Shown piece by piece: positions 41,627-51,750 of a stretch of DNA of 64,000 nt. The stretch is from positions 4,720,036 through 4,784,035 of the forward strand of contig NZ_KB455575.1 in the NCBI RefSeq assembly GCF_000341735.1, read 5' to 3'. Origin of the DNA: Methylotuvimicrobium buryatense 5G (GTDB taxonomy: Bacteria > Pseudomonadota > Gammaproteobacteria > Methylococcales > Methylomonadaceae). The notes under the pieces were generated by a model, which saw only the letters and a program-made list of their open reading frames with translations, ran no database searches and was not told the origin of the DNA. The stretch's first letter is position 1. The number at the start of each line of letters is the position of its first letter. Made by a program: the position numbers and the translations under genes.

Positions 41627-42151
41627 TTAGCGTTTAATGGGCTCGAGAATGGCATCGAGATTCAACTGATCGCAAAATTCGAGAAAATCCTCGCGAAGTT
41701 GCAGCAAGCGCTGTTCCGATGGAATGATAATGATGAATTGCGTCGAAAAAACCGGTGTTTGAATATAGGGAGCGGGGTAGCGGTAGCCTTTGATTTCCTC
41801 TATCGCGATGTTACGTTCTAACAGAAAGGTTACGATAGATAGAATGATGTCGTTTTGATCCAGGCTCATCGCCTCCAGAGTATAGGGTAGACCGGATTTG
41901 GGTGTCCCCGTTTTTTCTTGCCTTGCTTTATGAATTTGAATTTTTAGTTGCTTTTGCAGGGTTTCGAGTAGGTTTTCGAGTTTGGCAATATGGTTCCAAT
42001 TACCTTCTATCAACATATAGGCAGCTGTCGATTCGGCCAAATCGGTCGACCTTATTTCAGCGATACTACACTTACACCGGCTAACGGCGGCTAGGATAGG
42101 CTCGATATATTGAGACTGGCGTTTTCCAAGTACGGTGATTGCAAGTTGCAT
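41627..42151 (-). CDS. gcvR: GcvR-like ACT-domain protein (glycine cleavage system regulator)
   Basis: A protein of 174 residues with two ACT-like halves: LAITVLGKRQSQYIEPILAA at the start, and LDQNDIILSIVTFLLERNIA from about 95. The middle loop has NWNHIAKLENLLETLQKQLK. GcvR in E. coli binds GcvA and prevents activation of glycine cleavage genes. More distant members may regulate other amino acid pathways, so the target here is inferred. The gene precedes bcp with 9 bp between them. Confidence 0.85.
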   Translation of the reverse strand: MQLAITVLGKRQSQYIEPILAAVSRCKCSIAEIRSTDLAESTAAYMLIEGNWNHIAKLENLLETLQKQLKIQIHKARQEKTGTPKSGLPYTLEAMSLDQNDIILSIVTFLLERNIAIEEIKGYRYPAPYIQTPVFSTQFIIIIPSEQRLLQLREDFLEFCDQLNLDAILEPIKR

Positions 42152-42247
42152 GGCATTATTTTTTTATTTTTCAGCACGATAGTAAAGGCCGAATAGAGAG
42201 GGTGTTGGATCCGCTTGGCTCTCGATCGGCTCATTACTTAAATGGAC

Positions 42248-42865
42248 TTAGCGTCTGTTACGATCGACCAACATTTTGATAACGCCGTCGATAGATCCTG
42301 TTTGGGCTATTTCCCGGTTAAAAGTCGATCGGTAATTAGTGACTAGGCTGACGCCCTCTATCAGGATATCGAAAACTTTCCACTCACCGCTTCTGTTTTT
42401 CATCATTCGATAGTTAATATTGATGGGTTGCTGACCTGGTTGATGAACGGTGGTTCGGACAATCGTTCTGGTTGGATCTTCACCGCTGACCTGGGGAGAA
42501 AAAGTAATGTGCCAGTCGGTATATTCTTGAAATGCCTTAGTATAAGTTCGTACCAGTAATGTCCGGAATTCTTTTATAAATTGCTGTCTTTGAGCTGGGG
42601 TGGCTTGGCGGATATGCCGGCCTAAAACCAAAATCGCGACTCTCTCCATATCCACGAAGTCGCCGACCACGCCATCGACAAATTGGGTAGCTCTGGCAAA
42701 ATCGTTGCGATAAAGAGGCTGACTGAGCGTCTGTTGGATTCTATCCGAGCTGTTTTGAATGATTTGTTGAGGCGGGCTTAGGTTGGCTGCGGCATTAAGC
42801 GGGTACAAAGTCGTGACCAAGCAAAACAAGAAAAAGAGTAGTGACAGCGGACGCCTGTTGTGCAT
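42248..42865 (-). CDS. mlaC: MlaC/Ttg2D-like phospholipid-binding periplasmic protein
   Basis: A protein of 205 residues. The signal peptide (SLLFFLFCLVTTLYPLNAAA) precedes the MlaC domain, with RATQFVDGVVGDFVDMERVA, LGRHIRQATPAQRQQFIKEF, and a C-terminal EWKVFDILIEGVSLVTNYRS motif. MlaC carries phospholipids between the outer-membrane MlaA complex and the inner-membrane MlaFEDB transporter. None of the mlaFEDB genes is in the window, so this is a separate copy or a split locus. Repeat A3 lies immediately upstream and may disturb the promoter. Confidence 0.88.
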   Translation of the reverse strand: MHNRRPLSLLFFLFCLVTTLYPLNAAANLSPPQQIIQNSSDRIQQTLSQPLYRNDFARATQFVDGVVGDFVDMERVAILVLGRHIRQATPAQRQQFIKEFRTLLVRTYTKAFQEYTDWHITFSPQVSGEDPTRTIVRTTVHQPGQQPININYRMMKNRSGEWKVFDILIEGVSLVTNYRSTFNREIAQTGSIDGVIKMLVDRNRR

Positions 42866-42945
42866 GAAAAGTCTCCGGAAAAAAGTAAATTTAAAGCGCT
42901 ATAGTATTACGAATTGCAAGCCAAGGAAAATTAGCCGTATTTTTT

Positions 42946-43207
42946 CAGCAATTCCCAGTTTGAGCAGTTTCGCCGATTTTAGGGTGTGGGATATGCCTGT
43001 CGAGGAACACCGTAAACCCATCCATGGGGGCTTGGCGGCAGCTCGAGCGCCAAGGATGGCGTGAATGCAGATTTTGCATTACGCCAAGGATGGCGTGTAG
43101 TAGGGCAATGCAGGAGCAATTGCCGAGGAGCAAAAATCTGCCCTGCTGCCGACATCCTCGCCAAGCATACCCCACACCCTTTTTGATCTCCAAATTGGGA
43201 ATTGCTG
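42946..43207. repeat. family A full copy A3
   Basis: A 262-bp element nearly identical to A1. Visible differences include TCGAGCGCC for TCAAACACC and GGGATATG for GGGGTATG. It has the same CAGCAATTCCCA / TGGGAATTGCTG ends. No clear target duplication is seen, unlike A2. Confidence 0.9.
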
Positions 43208-43250
43208 CGTCGACGTGCCTACATGGACGTATTCACGGCGTCCTGTTGAG
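43208..43250. repeat. family B fragment B13
   Basis: Only the core is left: GCCTACATGGACGTATTCAC and GGCGTCCTGTTGAGCG. It is joined directly to the end of A3. Confidence 0.6.
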
Positions 43251-43357
43251 CGAGTGACCGCATTCTCCGTCATGTCTCGTACGTTCATTTGCCTGGCCTT
43301 CATGAACGTTAGATCTTAATTCGCATTTAATGGCAGTGATGGCTCGGTGGTTCGATG

Positions 43358-44689
43358 TTAATCGATTTCGGCATCTTCGGACGCATGATCCGGCGTTCGC
43401 GGTAGATTTTGAAATAGCTGACTGAAATGAGCCTGCACATTTTCGATGTTGATTTGCGCGATGCCCGAGGCAAAACCGAACCAGACATAAAGCCCGTTGA
43501 GATCCCTAAACATGGGTGGTATGTACTTTGGCTCTGCAATTAAGCCATCTAAGTAGTGTTCATAAAGAATAGGAATGTCATCCAGCGTGACCTTGCCGAC
43601 GAACAGCATAGGCAAAAGTTCCGGAACGCCTTCCAGCGTTGCGCTACGGATGAAGTTGACTAATTCGATAAAGCCTCGGACATAGGATAGGTCTTTCGTG
43701 AAGCACGCGCCGCCTTCGACCATGCCGCCGCGAAACACGCGCTGAGCGATCGTATAACTGTCATGAGGGCTTACGTCTCGTTCCAAGAAGTAACGGTAAA
43801 CTTCAATGAAATCGGCTCCCTGTTCAGCCAGGTCGATCGCAATGACTCTGTCGCTGATGCGGCGAGCGCGGTCCGGAAAAGAGCTGAACGTTAGGGTTTC
43901 GATCAAAACGGCCAAACCTTCTTGTGTCGCAGTGATGCGAGGTGAGCCGACGCTAAGCCAGGTGGCCCACGGTTGCAATCTTCCGTTCAATGTGGTGCCG
44001 ACATGCACCCAGCCTTCATGCACCTCCAGGACTTTCAAATCGAGCTCGGAAAACCAAGCGTTATTATTGATTTTGATTTTGTCCCCGCCGGCCGAGGCAT
44101 CGGAAACGATGCCGTCACTTAAAACAACGCTCAATGAGCCGTCATCGAAATGGCTTGATAGGCGTTGCCTGAGCGACACTACTGCGGTTTCGGCGTTTAT
44201 TTCTTTCGGGTGAGATCGGTTAAGATGTTTGGCGCCGGGCAGCGAAAAAATAGCGCATAATCGTTCTCCAAGTTCTAGAAGAGTTTTATTGTCGCGGAGT
44301 AAATGATCGCGCGCCGAACCGTACAGTGCTTGGCTATGGATTAAAAAATCGGGAGTACCTCGGCTACGCAATAAGTCGATTACGCGCATGTATTGACAAA
44401 CCGTATCTTGCAGAATCGAGCCGAGCGAGTCGTTATGTCCCAGGTTTTTAGTAATGTCTCGATTTAAGTCTTTCAACGAGGCGTATACGTTGTCTGCATC
44501 GAAGCTTAGTGCTTGTTGTTGATAGAACTTAATGTCGGCAGGCGGGAGAAATTGGGCTCCGCTGGCGAAGAATTGCTCGCGAAAGTTACGCGGCCATTTA
44601 ATTGAATCGAGGATTTGAATCGGTTTTTGAATTTGAATCAGACGATTGGAAAGTGCCAGTAGGCGTTCCCGGTAGGATGAATGAGCCAC
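43358..44689 (-). CDS. QEGLA-motif metallopeptidase-like protein (DUF1704)
   Basis: A protein of 443 residues with the HE-x3-H zinc-like motif in VHEGWVHVGTTLNG and the name-giving TQEGLAVLIETLTF that follows. The N-terminal region (RERLLALSNRLIQIQKPIQI) and the C-terminal YIPPMFRDLNGLYVWFGFAS match the family first noted as modulating flavohaemoglobin expression. Eukaryotic relatives are tubulin-detyrosinating enzymes, which suggests carboxypeptidase chemistry. The substrate in bacteria is unknown. It stands alone, with the fusA2 terminator just upstream of its start. Confidence 0.88.
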   Translation of the reverse strand: MAHSSYRERLLALSNRLIQIQKPIQILDSIKWPRNFREQFFASGAQFLPPADIKFYQQQALSFDADNVYASLKDLNRDITKNLGHNDSLGSILQDTVCQYMRVIDLLRSRGTPDFLIHSQALYGSARDHLLRDNKTLLELGERLCAIFSLPGAKHLNRSHPKEINAETAVVSLRQRLSSHFDDGSLSVVLSDGIVSDASAGGDKIKINNNAWFSELDLKVLEVHEGWVHVGTTLNGRLQPWATWLSVGSPRITATQEGLAVLIETLTFSSFPDRARRISDRVIAIDLAEQGADFIEVYRYFLERDVSPHDSYTIAQRVFRGGMVEGGACFTKDLSYVRGFIELVNFIRSATLEGVPELLPMLFVGKVTLDDIPILYEHYLDGLIAEPKYIPPMFRDLNGLYVWFGFASGIAQINIENVQAHFSQLFQNLPRTPDHASEDAEID

Positions 44690-44806
44690 GGCTGTATTCC
44701 TGATAAAGGGATGATCCCGAGCTTACTAATATTCTGATCGAAGAGCAAAGGATTATCGGCTGAAGCTGCTGGAAATGAATGTGATAGGCAAAAGAGGGTA
44801 AAAATA

Positions 44807-44842
44807 AATTGCCGGACGAATGATTCGTCCGGCAATTTTTTA
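44807..44842 (-). terminator. strong bidirectional terminator after EF-G
   Basis: A 14-bp perfect stem AATTGCCGGACGAA / TTCGTCCGGCAATT with a 3-nt loop (TGA) has A-rich and T-rich flanks. It lies 14 bp after the EF-G stop on the minus strand. Confidence 0.9.
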
Positions 44843-44855
44843 AGATCAAGGTGGC

Positions 44856-46940
44856 TTATTTTTTCGCGTTGCGCTCTAAAGTTTCCTTAATGACTTCGTC
44901 CGCTACGTTTTTCGGGCACGGTAGGTAGTGCGAGAATTCCATCGAGAATTGTCCGCGTCCCGAGGTCATCGTGCGCAGGTCGCCGATATAACCGAACATT
45001 TCGCTTAACGGTGCTTCGGCCTTGATGCGAACGCCCGTTACTCCCGCCTCTTGCGACTTGATCATGCCGCGACGGCGGTTCAAATCGCCGATTACGTCGC
45101 CGACATGGTCTTCCGGTGTGAACACGTCGATTTTCATGATCGGTTCGATCAATTGCGGGCCGGCTTTAGGAATCGATTGACGATAAGCGGCTTTCGCGGC
45201 GATTTCGAATGCAATCGACGACGAGTCGACCGCATGGAACGCGCCGTCCATCAGTGTAACTTTGAAATCCAAGCAAGGGTAACCTGCCAAGACGCCTTTG
45301 ACCATGCTCAATTCGAAGCCTTTTTGAACGGCCGGCCAATATTCTTTCGGCACGTTACCGCCGACGACTTTCGATTCGAACACGTAGCCGGTGCCGGGTT
45401 CGCCGGGTTCGATGACGTAATCGATCTTCGCGTATTGACCGGAACCGCCTGATTGCTTTTTGTGTGTGTAGCTATCTTCGATACGTTGTGTGATCGTTTC
45501 GCGGTAGGCGACTTGCGGTTTGCCGACAATGACGTCGACACCGTGGGTTCTGCGCAGAATATCGACCTTGATATCGAGATGCAACTCACCCATGCCTTTT
45601 AGAATCGTCTCGCCGCTGTCGATATCGGTTTCGACGCGGAACGACGGGTCTTCCTGAATCATTTTGCCGAGTGCAACGCCCAATTTTTCGGATGCGGCTT
45701 TGTCTTTCGGTGCGACCGCCATCGAAATAACCGGGTCGGGGAATACCATCGGCTCTAATGTGGCAGGGTCTTTTGGATCGCACAAAGTATGTCCGGTTTG
45801 GACGTTCTTCATGCCCAAGACCGCAACGATGTCGCCGGCTTGCGCAGAGTCGACCTCTTCGCGCGAATCGGCATGCATTTCTACGATACGGCCGATACGC
45901 TCGGTTTTACCGGTGAAGGTGTTGAGTACGGTCGTGCCTTTTTCCAATTTGCCTGAGTAAAGACGAATGAACGTCAATGCGCCGTAACGGTCGTCCATGA
46001 TTTTGAACGCCAATGCACGTAGCGGACGGTTGGGATCGACGATCGCGAAATTACCGGTTTCGTTGCCTTCCAAATCGACTTCAGGTTGCGGGTTGACTTC
46101 GGTTGGGCTTGGCAAATAGTCGACGACTGCGTCCAAAACCAATTGCACGCCTTTATTTTTGAATGACGAACCGCAATAGGTCGGGAACAGGTCTAGATTG
46201 ATCGTGCCTTTGCGGATGCAACGTTTCAATGTATCGATATCGGGCTCTTCGCCTTCCAGATATTTTTCCATGACCTCGTCTTCTTGCTCGACTGCTTTCT
46301 CGATCAATTCAGCGCGCCATTGTTTGACGTCTTCGAGCATGTCGGCAGGAATATCTTGAATTTCGTAATTCATCGGATCGCCGGAATTATCCCATACCCA
46401 AGCTTTTTCGGTCAGCAGGTCGACAACGCCGACAAACTGGTCTTCGGTTCCGATCGGCAGTGTCATGACGATGGGATTTGCACCTAAAACTTTTTCAACC
46501 TGTTTGACGACGCGATAGAAGTCGGCGCCGATACGGTCCAGTTTGTTGACATAAATGACACGGGCAACCTTAGAGTCGTTCGCATAACGCCAATTAGTTT
46601 CCGATTGAGGTTCCACGCCGCCGGAACCGCAAAAAACGCCCACACCGCCGTCGAGAACTTTCAATGAGCGGTAAACTTCGATCGTGAAGTCGACGTGGCC
46701 CGGGGTGTCGATGATATTGAATCGATGGTCTTTCCAGAAACAAGTAGTTGCAGCGGATTGGATCGTGATGCCGCGCTCGGCTTCTTGATCCATAAAGTCC
46801 ATGGTCGATTCGCCTTCGTGAACTTCGCCTAGTTTATGGATTTTTCCGGTGAGTTTTAAAATACGCTCGGTAGTCGTGGTTTTGCCAGCATCGACGTGAG
46901 CGAAGATGCCGATGTTTCTGTAATGCGATAGGTCTGTCAT
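44856..46940 (-). CDS. fusA: translation elongation factor G, second type (EF-G2)
   Basis: A protein of 694 residues with all five EF-G domains. The GTP site is intact: [15 protein letters not shown] (G1), switch [18 protein letters not shown] (G3) and NKLD (G4). Domain IV has the [16 protein letters not shown] motif needed for translocation. The gene is not next to rpsL/rpsG/tufA, and the sequence ([36 protein letters not shown]) is closer to the stand-alone EF-G of vibrios and some pseudomonads. It may be a second EF-G for stress or recycling, or the only one if the str operon lacks it. It ends at a strong terminator. Confidence 0.93.
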   Translation of the reverse strand: MTDLSHYRNIGIFAHVDAGKTTTTERILKLTGKIHKLGEVHEGESTMDFMDQEAERGITIQSAATTCFWKDHRFNIIDTPGHVDFTIEVYRSLKVLDGGVGVFCGSGGVEPQSETNWRYANDSKVARVIYVNKLDRIGADFYRVVKQVEKVLGANPIVMTLPIGTEDQFVGVVDLLTEKAWVWDNSGDPMNYEIQDIPADMLEDVKQWRAELIEKAVEQEDEVMEKYLEGEEPDIDTLKRCIRKGTINLDLFPTYCGSSFKNKGVQLVLDAVVDYLPSPTEVNPQPEVDLEGNETGNFAIVDPNRPLRALAFKIMDDRYGALTFIRLYSGKLEKGTTVLNTFTGKTERIGRIVEMHADSREEVDSAQAGDIVAVLGMKNVQTGHTLCDPKDPATLEPMVFPDPVISMAVAPKDKAASEKLGVALGKMIQEDPSFRVETDIDSGETILKGMGELHLDIKVDILRRTHGVDVIVGKPQVAYRETITQRIEDSYTHKKQSGGSGQYAKIDYVIEPGEPGTGYVFESKVVGGNVPKEYWPAVQKGFELSMVKGVLAGYPCLDFKVTLMDGAFHAVDSSSIAFEIAAKAAYRQSIPKAGPQLIEPIMKIDVFTPEDHVGDVIGDLNRRRGMIKSQEAGVTGVRIKAEAPLSEMFGYIGDLRTMTSGRGQFSMEFSHYLPCPKNVADEVIKETLERNAKK

Positions 46941-47190
46941 GTTGTTACTCTAAAGGTTAAGGCATTAAAAATTTTTTTCGACGGACTCCCAAGATATTGT
47001 CCTGAAAGTAGGCTTTTCCCGGCAAAGATCGGCTGGAGCTCGGATATCAAAGCAAACCGAAGCCGGGCACTGATGAGATTCCGAAAGTTCCGGCGTAGTC
47101 TTTATTCTCATCCAGTTTCAAAAAACTGGCTATTCTAACCTAAAATAATGTCAAACACAGAATGAAAATATTTAGTTAAGGGAAAAAGAT
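46941..47190. other. EF-G upstream region
   Basis: It contains a hairpin (CCAGTTT/AAACTGG at 47116-47133) and a TTGACA on the minus strand near 47150, but no well-spaced -10 goes with it. The fusA promoter and leader must lie here. No gene is seen. Confidence 0.35.
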
Positions 47191-47253
47191 GAAAGGTGAA
47201 AGGTGAAAGGTGAAAGGTGAAAGGTTAAAGGTTAAAGGTGGAAGGTGGAAGGC
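47191..47253. repeat. heptanucleotide array, second locus
   Basis: Five exact GAAAGGT units are followed by two TAAAGGT, one GGAAGGT and one GGAAGGC. It is an older, decaying relative of the array at 37594. Confidence 0.9.
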
Positions 47254-47432
47254 AGTGCAATGCGGGATGGGCGAGGCCGCGAATGTTGTGTATTCCGTTG
47301 ACGCTGCATACGGGCTAGGTATTACGTATCACTTGCCGCTCACTTCCTACTGTTCACTATGCACTATTCGGTTATAATCCGATCATCAAACGCGATAAGC
47401 CTTAAATTTGTTATTCAATTAATCATTTATTT

Positions 47433-48467
47433 ATGACATTAATCCTAGAAGAGTTGGCCAAGCATTGTGATGCGGAAATTGTCGGCGGAGACAAGCAGTG
47501 TTCCATTACTTCGGCGGCCGATATCAAATCGGCTGCCGCTGGACAAATCACCATCTTGAACGATCCCAAATATGCACAATATTTTTCGAATTCCCGGGCG
47601 GCCGCTTGTTTTATTAAACGCGAAGCACTTCACGATGATCCGCCGGAGCATATGGCTCTGCTGGTTTGCAAAGATCCCGAGATTAGTTTTATCAAAGCGA
47701 TTCATCTACTTTACCCGTCGACAGAGTTTCCGAAACAAATTTCGAAACATGCCTGTATAGCCGATTCGGCAATGATAGCTCATAACGTTTATATTGCGCC
47801 GTTTGTCAGTATCGGCGAAGGTTGTTTGATCGGCGAGGGTTGCGAGATCCTTAACGGCGCCTATATCGGCAAGGATGTCATGCTGGGCACTAATTGTCGT
47901 ATTCACCCGAATGCCGTAATTTATGATCGCAGTCGTATCGGTAACAATGTCGTAATACATGCTGGTGCCGTGATCGGTGCGGACGGTTTCGGTTATAAGC
48001 AGCGCAATGAGCAGCATATTAAAGTGCCGCATGTCGGCAATATCATTATCGAGGACGATGTCGAAATCGGTGCGAACACCTGTATCGACCGTGGCACATT
48101 AGGTTCTACCGTGATCGGTTCGGGGTCGAAGATCGATAATCTGGTGCAAATCGGTCATAACAACACGATCGGCAATAATGTAATTATCTGCGGACAGACC
48201 GGTATTTCGGGTTCGTGCACTATCGAAGATAATGCGATTCTGGCAGGCAGCGCAGGTATCGCCGATCATGTCAAAATCGGTCATCACGCTGTCGTGATGG
48301 CGCGCTCCGGCGTATCGAACGATATTGCACCGGCTACGCAGGTATTCGGCAGTCCCGCGAAAGATAGAAAAGTCGCTTGGAAAGAGCTGGCTGCATTGAC
48401 TAAATTGCCGGAATTGCTGAAAAAAATCAAGGATATCGAAATCAGACTCGGCAAACTTGAACAATAA
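47433..48467 (+). CDS. lpxD: UDP-3-O-acylglucosamine N-acyltransferase LpxD
   Basis: A protein of 344 residues (E. coli LpxD has 341). An N-terminal uridine-binding domain covers about 1-100. A left-handed beta helix of hexapeptide repeats follows ([35 protein letters not shown]), with the catalytic-His region [13 protein letters not shown], and a C-terminal helix. LpxD adds the second acyl chain in lipid A synthesis. It normally sits with bamA, skp, fabZ and lpxA. Here it heads a different run (yoaA, tsaB, yciO), so it is an extra or relocated copy. Confidence 0.93.
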   Translation: MTLILEELAKHCDAEIVGGDKQCSITSAADIKSAAAGQITILNDPKYAQYFSNSRAAACFIKREALHDDPPEHMALLVCKDPEISFIKAIHLLYPSTEFPKQISKHACIADSAMIAHNVYIAPFVSIGEGCLIGEGCEILNGAYIGKDVMLGTNCRIHPNAVIYDRSRIGNNVVIHAGAVIGADGFGYKQRNEQHIKVPHVGNIIIEDDVEIGANTCIDRGTLGSTVIGSGSKIDNLVQIGHNNTIGNNVIICGQTGISGSCTIEDNAILAGSAGIADHVKIGHHAVVMARSGVSNDIAPATQVFGSPAKDRKVAWKELAALTKLPELLKKIKDIEIRLGKLEQ

Positions 48468-48476
48468 AGCTATCTT

Positions 48477-50396
48477 GTGAGCGAATTGGAAGCGTTTTTT
48501 ACCAGCGGCGGGCCGTTATCGAAAGTTATTCCCGGTTATTTGCCGCGTGCGGCGCAGGTTGAAATGGCTTGTGCGGTTAGTGATGCGATCGAGCAAGAGC
48601 GCCATTTGATCGCCGAAGCCGGCACCGGCACCGGCAAAACTTTCGCTTATCTAGTGCCCGCGATTCTGTCGGGACGCAAAGCGATCGTATCGACCGGTAC
48701 CAAAAATCTCCAGGATCAATTGTTCAACAACGACATTCCTGTCATTCGCAAAGCGATGAGCGTGCCGTTCGCGGCCGCTTTGCTGAAAGGCCGTAGCAAT
48801 TATCTGTGTATTTATCGGCTCGGCAACGCACTCAACTCGTCCTTGGGTTTCAGTAAAGAAGATGCGGCGTCGCTGACTAAAATCAAATCGTGGTCCAACC
48901 GAACGAAATCGGGCGATGTCGCCGAAATGCCGGATGTGCCGGAAAGCGACCCGGTGTGGTTTCAGGCAACTTCGACCGCCGATAATTGTCTCGGCCAGGA
49001 CTGTCCCGATTACGAAAAATGTTTTCTGGTCAAGGCGCGAAAAAAAGCCCAGGAAGCCGATATACTGGTTATCAATCACCATTTGTTGTGCGCGGATTGG
49101 TCGATTCGCGAAATCGGCTTCGGTGAGTTGCTGCCCGATGCCGAAATTGTGATCATCGATGAGGCGCATCAATTGGCCGATACCGCCTCGAACTTTTTGG
49201 GTATCACGGTCGGCGCCCGGCAATTGAGCGATTTGGCTAAGGATGCCTTGGTTGAATATTTCAAGGATGCGACCGATTTACCCGAATTACGCACCGCCTG
49301 CGATGATCTGGAGCATCAGATCAAAGATTTACGCTTGGCATTCGGCATCGAACTAAAAAGAGGCGAGTGGCGCGAAATCGAGACTCATCCGAAAATTTCC
49401 TCGGGCCTGTCCGAATTGCAGGAACAACTTCAACGTCTGACCGTGCAATTGGAGTTGGCGTCGGTCAAGACCAAGGGATTGGAATCTTGTTTCAAACGCG
49501 CCGAAGAACTAGGGCATCAACTACGGGCCATTCTCGAAGAGAACGACGGCAAATGGATACGCTGGTACGAAACCCATAAGAAGACCTTTACGCTCAGCCG
49601 GACGCCTATCGACATTGCCTCCGAATTTCGTGCCTTTATGCAGCAGCATAAAGCAACCTGGATATTTACCTCGGCGACTTTGAGTGTTGCGAATAAATTC
49701 GAGCATTTCGCGAAAAGTTTGGGGCTTGCGAATGCCGAGGGGCTCAGTTGGGAAAGTCCGTTCGATTATGCCGAGCAGTCGCTATTTTATCATCCCAAGG
49801 GGCTGCCTAAACCTTCCGATCCGGATTTTACGCGCACGATCGTCGAATTTGCGTTGCCGGTGCTCGAAGCCAGTCGGGGACGTGCGTTTTTTCTGTTTAC
49901 GAGTCATCGTGCCTTGAAGGAAGCGGAGTCGTTGCTTAGGTCAAAAATCAAATATCCGTTGCTTGTGCAAGGCAGCCGTCCGAAAGCGATCTTGTTGGAT
50001 GAATTCAAACGGGCCGGTAATGCGATTTTACTGGGCACGGCCAGTTTTTGGGAGGGCGTCGATGTGCGCGGCGAGGCTTTGTCGTGCGTGATCATCGATA
50101 AATTGCCGTTCGCATCTCCGAGCGATCCGGTGTTGAAGGCGCGACTCGGCGCGATGGAGCGGCAAGGTTTGAATCCCTTTTTCGAATACCAGATTCCGGC
50201 CGCGGTGATTGCGTTGAGACAAGGCGTCGGCCGCTTGATTCGAGATGTCAGCGATCGCGGCGTCTTGCTGGTCTGCGATCCGCGTTTGTTGAAGCGCGCA
50301 TACGGGCAAATGTTTCTCGATAGTGTGCCGCCGATGCGTCGAACTCGCGATATCGAGGATGTCCGAGCCTTTTTTCAAAACGAGCAAAATGCATGA
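48477..50396 (+). CDS. yoaA: DinG/YoaA-type ATP-dependent DNA helicase
   Basis: A protein of 639 residues (E. coli YoaA has 636). Superfamily 2, XPD-like. Walker A is AEAGTGTGKTFAYL and motif II is VIIDEAHQL. The four Fe-S cysteines are Cys in NYLC, two in DNCLGQDC and one in YEKC. The later motif is GRLIRDVSDRGVLLV. YoaA works in replication-associated damage repair, bound to the chi subunit of polymerase III. It starts 9 bp after lpxD, and its stop overlaps the start of tsaB (ATGA), so the genes form an operon. Confidence 0.93.
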   Translation: MSELEAFFTSGGPLSKVIPGYLPRAAQVEMACAVSDAIEQERHLIAEAGTGTGKTFAYLVPAILSGRKAIVSTGTKNLQDQLFNNDIPVIRKAMSVPFAAALLKGRSNYLCIYRLGNALNSSLGFSKEDAASLTKIKSWSNRTKSGDVAEMPDVPESDPVWFQATSTADNCLGQDCPDYEKCFLVKARKKAQEADILVINHHLLCADWSIREIGFGELLPDAEIVIIDEAHQLADTASNFLGITVGARQLSDLAKDALVEYFKDATDLPELRTACDDLEHQIKDLRLAFGIELKRGEWREIETHPKISSGLSELQEQLQRLTVQLELASVKTKGLESCFKRAEELGHQLRAILEENDGKWIRWYETHKKTFTLSRTPIDIASEFRAFMQQHKATWIFTSATLSVANKFEHFAKSLGLANAEGLSWESPFDYAEQSLFYHPKGLPKPSDPDFTRTIVEFALPVLEASRGRAFFLFTSHRALKEAESLLRSKIKYPLLVQGSRPKAILLDEFKRAGNAILLGTASFWEGVDVRGEALSCVIIDKLPFASPSDPVLKARLGAMERQGLNPFFEYQIPAAVIALRQGVGRLIRDVSDRGVLLVCDPRLLKRAYGQMFLDSVPPMRRTRDIEDVRAFFQNEQNA

Positions 50397-51076
50397 AGTT
50401 ATTGGCAGTGGATACCGCGACCGAAGCCTGTTCGGCCGCTTTATATATCGATGGCGAAATCTTGGAGCGCTTCGAATTGGCGCCGCGAACGCATACGCAA
50501 CTGATCTTGCCGATGATCGATTCGCTGATGGCCGAGGCGGGGCTTGCGCCTCACGATTTAGAAGGGCTCGCATTCGGACGGGGTCCCGGTTCTTTTACCG
50601 GTGTTAGAATCGCGACCGGCGTGATTCAAGGTGTCGCACTAGGTTTGGACTTGCCGATCGTGCCGGTTTCGACGTTGGCTGCCTTGGCTCAGGACTATTT
50701 TGGACGCGCAACCGAAGAGGTGGTTTTCGCGGGAATGGATGCGCGCATGGGGGAGGTGTTTTGGGGCGTTTACCGTAAAAACGATCAGGGTTTTGCCGAA
50801 GTGCTCGGCTCCGAGTCGGTAGGACCCGCTGAAAACGTCGTTTTCCCCGAATTGAAAGGCTACGGCATCGGTAGCGGCTGGAAAACCTACCGTGATGCAT
50901 TGGGCGAGCGCATGAATGGTTGGCTTGCCGGCGTCGACGATACGCCTTTGCCGAAAGCCTCGGCGATAGCGCTGCTCGGCGCGCGAAGCTTCAACTTGGG
51001 TCAAGCCGTGCCGGTTGAACAGGCGATGCCGGTATATTTACGCGATAAAGTCGCAAAAAAAGAATCGGAGCGATAA
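50393..51076 (+). CDS. tsaB: tRNA threonylcarbamoyladenosine biosynthesis protein TsaB
   Basis: A protein of 227 residues with the ASKHA-like fold signature: LAVDTATEACSAALYIDG at the N-terminus, a THTQLILPMIDSLMAEAG helix and the GRGPGSFTGVRIATG loop. TsaB pairs with TsaD and TsaE to transfer the threonylcarbamoyl group to A37 of tRNAs that read ANN codons. It starts inside the yoaA stop (ATGA). A YciO/TsaC-like gene follows closely, which places two t6A-pathway-related genes next to each other. The length is normal. Confidence 0.92.
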   Translation: MKLLAVDTATEACSAALYIDGEILERFELAPRTHTQLILPMIDSLMAEAGLAPHDLEGLAFGRGPGSFTGVRIATGVIQGVALGLDLPIVPVSTLAALAQDYFGRATEEVVFAGMDARMGEVFWGVYRKNDQGFAEVLGSESVGPAENVVFPELKGYGIGSGWKTYRDALGERMNGWLAGVDDTPLPKASAIALLGARSFNLGQAVPVEQAMPVYLRDKVAKKESER

Positions 51077-51115
51077 TCGGGTATAATGGCCGAATTTATT
51101 TCAGACACGCATACT

Positions 51116-51736
51116 ATGGCGCAATTTTTTCAAATCCATCCCGAGAATCCGCAGCAACGATTGATCAATCGAGCAGTCGAGATCTTACAGAATGGTGGTG
51201 TGATCGCCTATCCGAACGACTCATCCTATGCGATCGCTTGTCAAATGGACGATAAGCAGGCGCTGGACAAAATTCGTAGAATCAGGCAATTGGACGATAA
51301 ACACAATTTTACCTTGATCTGTCAGGATCTAACGCAGGTGTCGAATTTCGCCAAAATCGATAACGACGCCTATCGACTGATCAAGGCATTGACGCCAGGG
51401 CCGTTCACTTTTATCCTGAATGCCACGCGTGAAGTGCCGCGACGCTTGCAACATCCGAAGAAAAAAACCATAGGCATTCGGGTGCCTGATCACGCGATCG
51501 CTTCGTTGTTAGTGGAGACTATCGGCGAGCCGTTGTTTAGCTCGACGTTGGTCTTGCCGGGTGAATCGTCGGCCTTGACCGATCCTTATGAAATTCGGGA
51601 TAGGCTCGAGCATGAACTCGATCTGGTGATCGATGCAGGTATCGTGCTGGACGAGCCGACTACAATTATTGAATGTTCGGGAAAAAATCTCGAAATTATC
51701 AGGCAGGGAAAAGGCCAAGCACCGATGTTGGACTAA
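51116..51736 (+). CDS. yciO: YciO/Sua5-family L-threonylcarbamoyladenylate synthase-like protein
   Basis: A protein of 206 residues, the length of E. coli YciO, starting at the ATG at 51116 (MAQFFQIHPENPQQRLINRA). An in-frame ATG at 51086 adds ten residues the family lacks. The YrdC/Sua5 fold is marked by GGVIAYPNDSSYAIACQMDD, KIRRIRQLDDKHNFTLIC, a KALTPGPFTFIL segment and a KKKTIGIRVPDHAIA loop. The family binds double-stranded RNA/tRNA and ATP. YciO itself may be a weak or specialised version of TsaC. It comes 40 bp after tsaB. Confidence 0.9.
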   Translation: MAQFFQIHPENPQQRLINRAVEILQNGGVIAYPNDSSYAIACQMDDKQALDKIRRIRQLDDKHNFTLICQDLTQVSNFAKIDNDAYRLIKALTPGPFTFILNATREVPRRLQHPKKKTIGIRVPDHAIASLLVETIGEPLFSSTLVLPGESSALTDPYEIRDRLEHELDLVIDAGIVLDEPTTIIECSGKNLEIIRQGKGQAPMLD

Positions 51737-51750
51737 CCGAGAAATTCCTT

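Noticed and set aside
42945..43257. Open frames of 60-82 codons
   Set aside because: They lie in repeat A3 and its flanking B fragment and duplicate the A1 frames.
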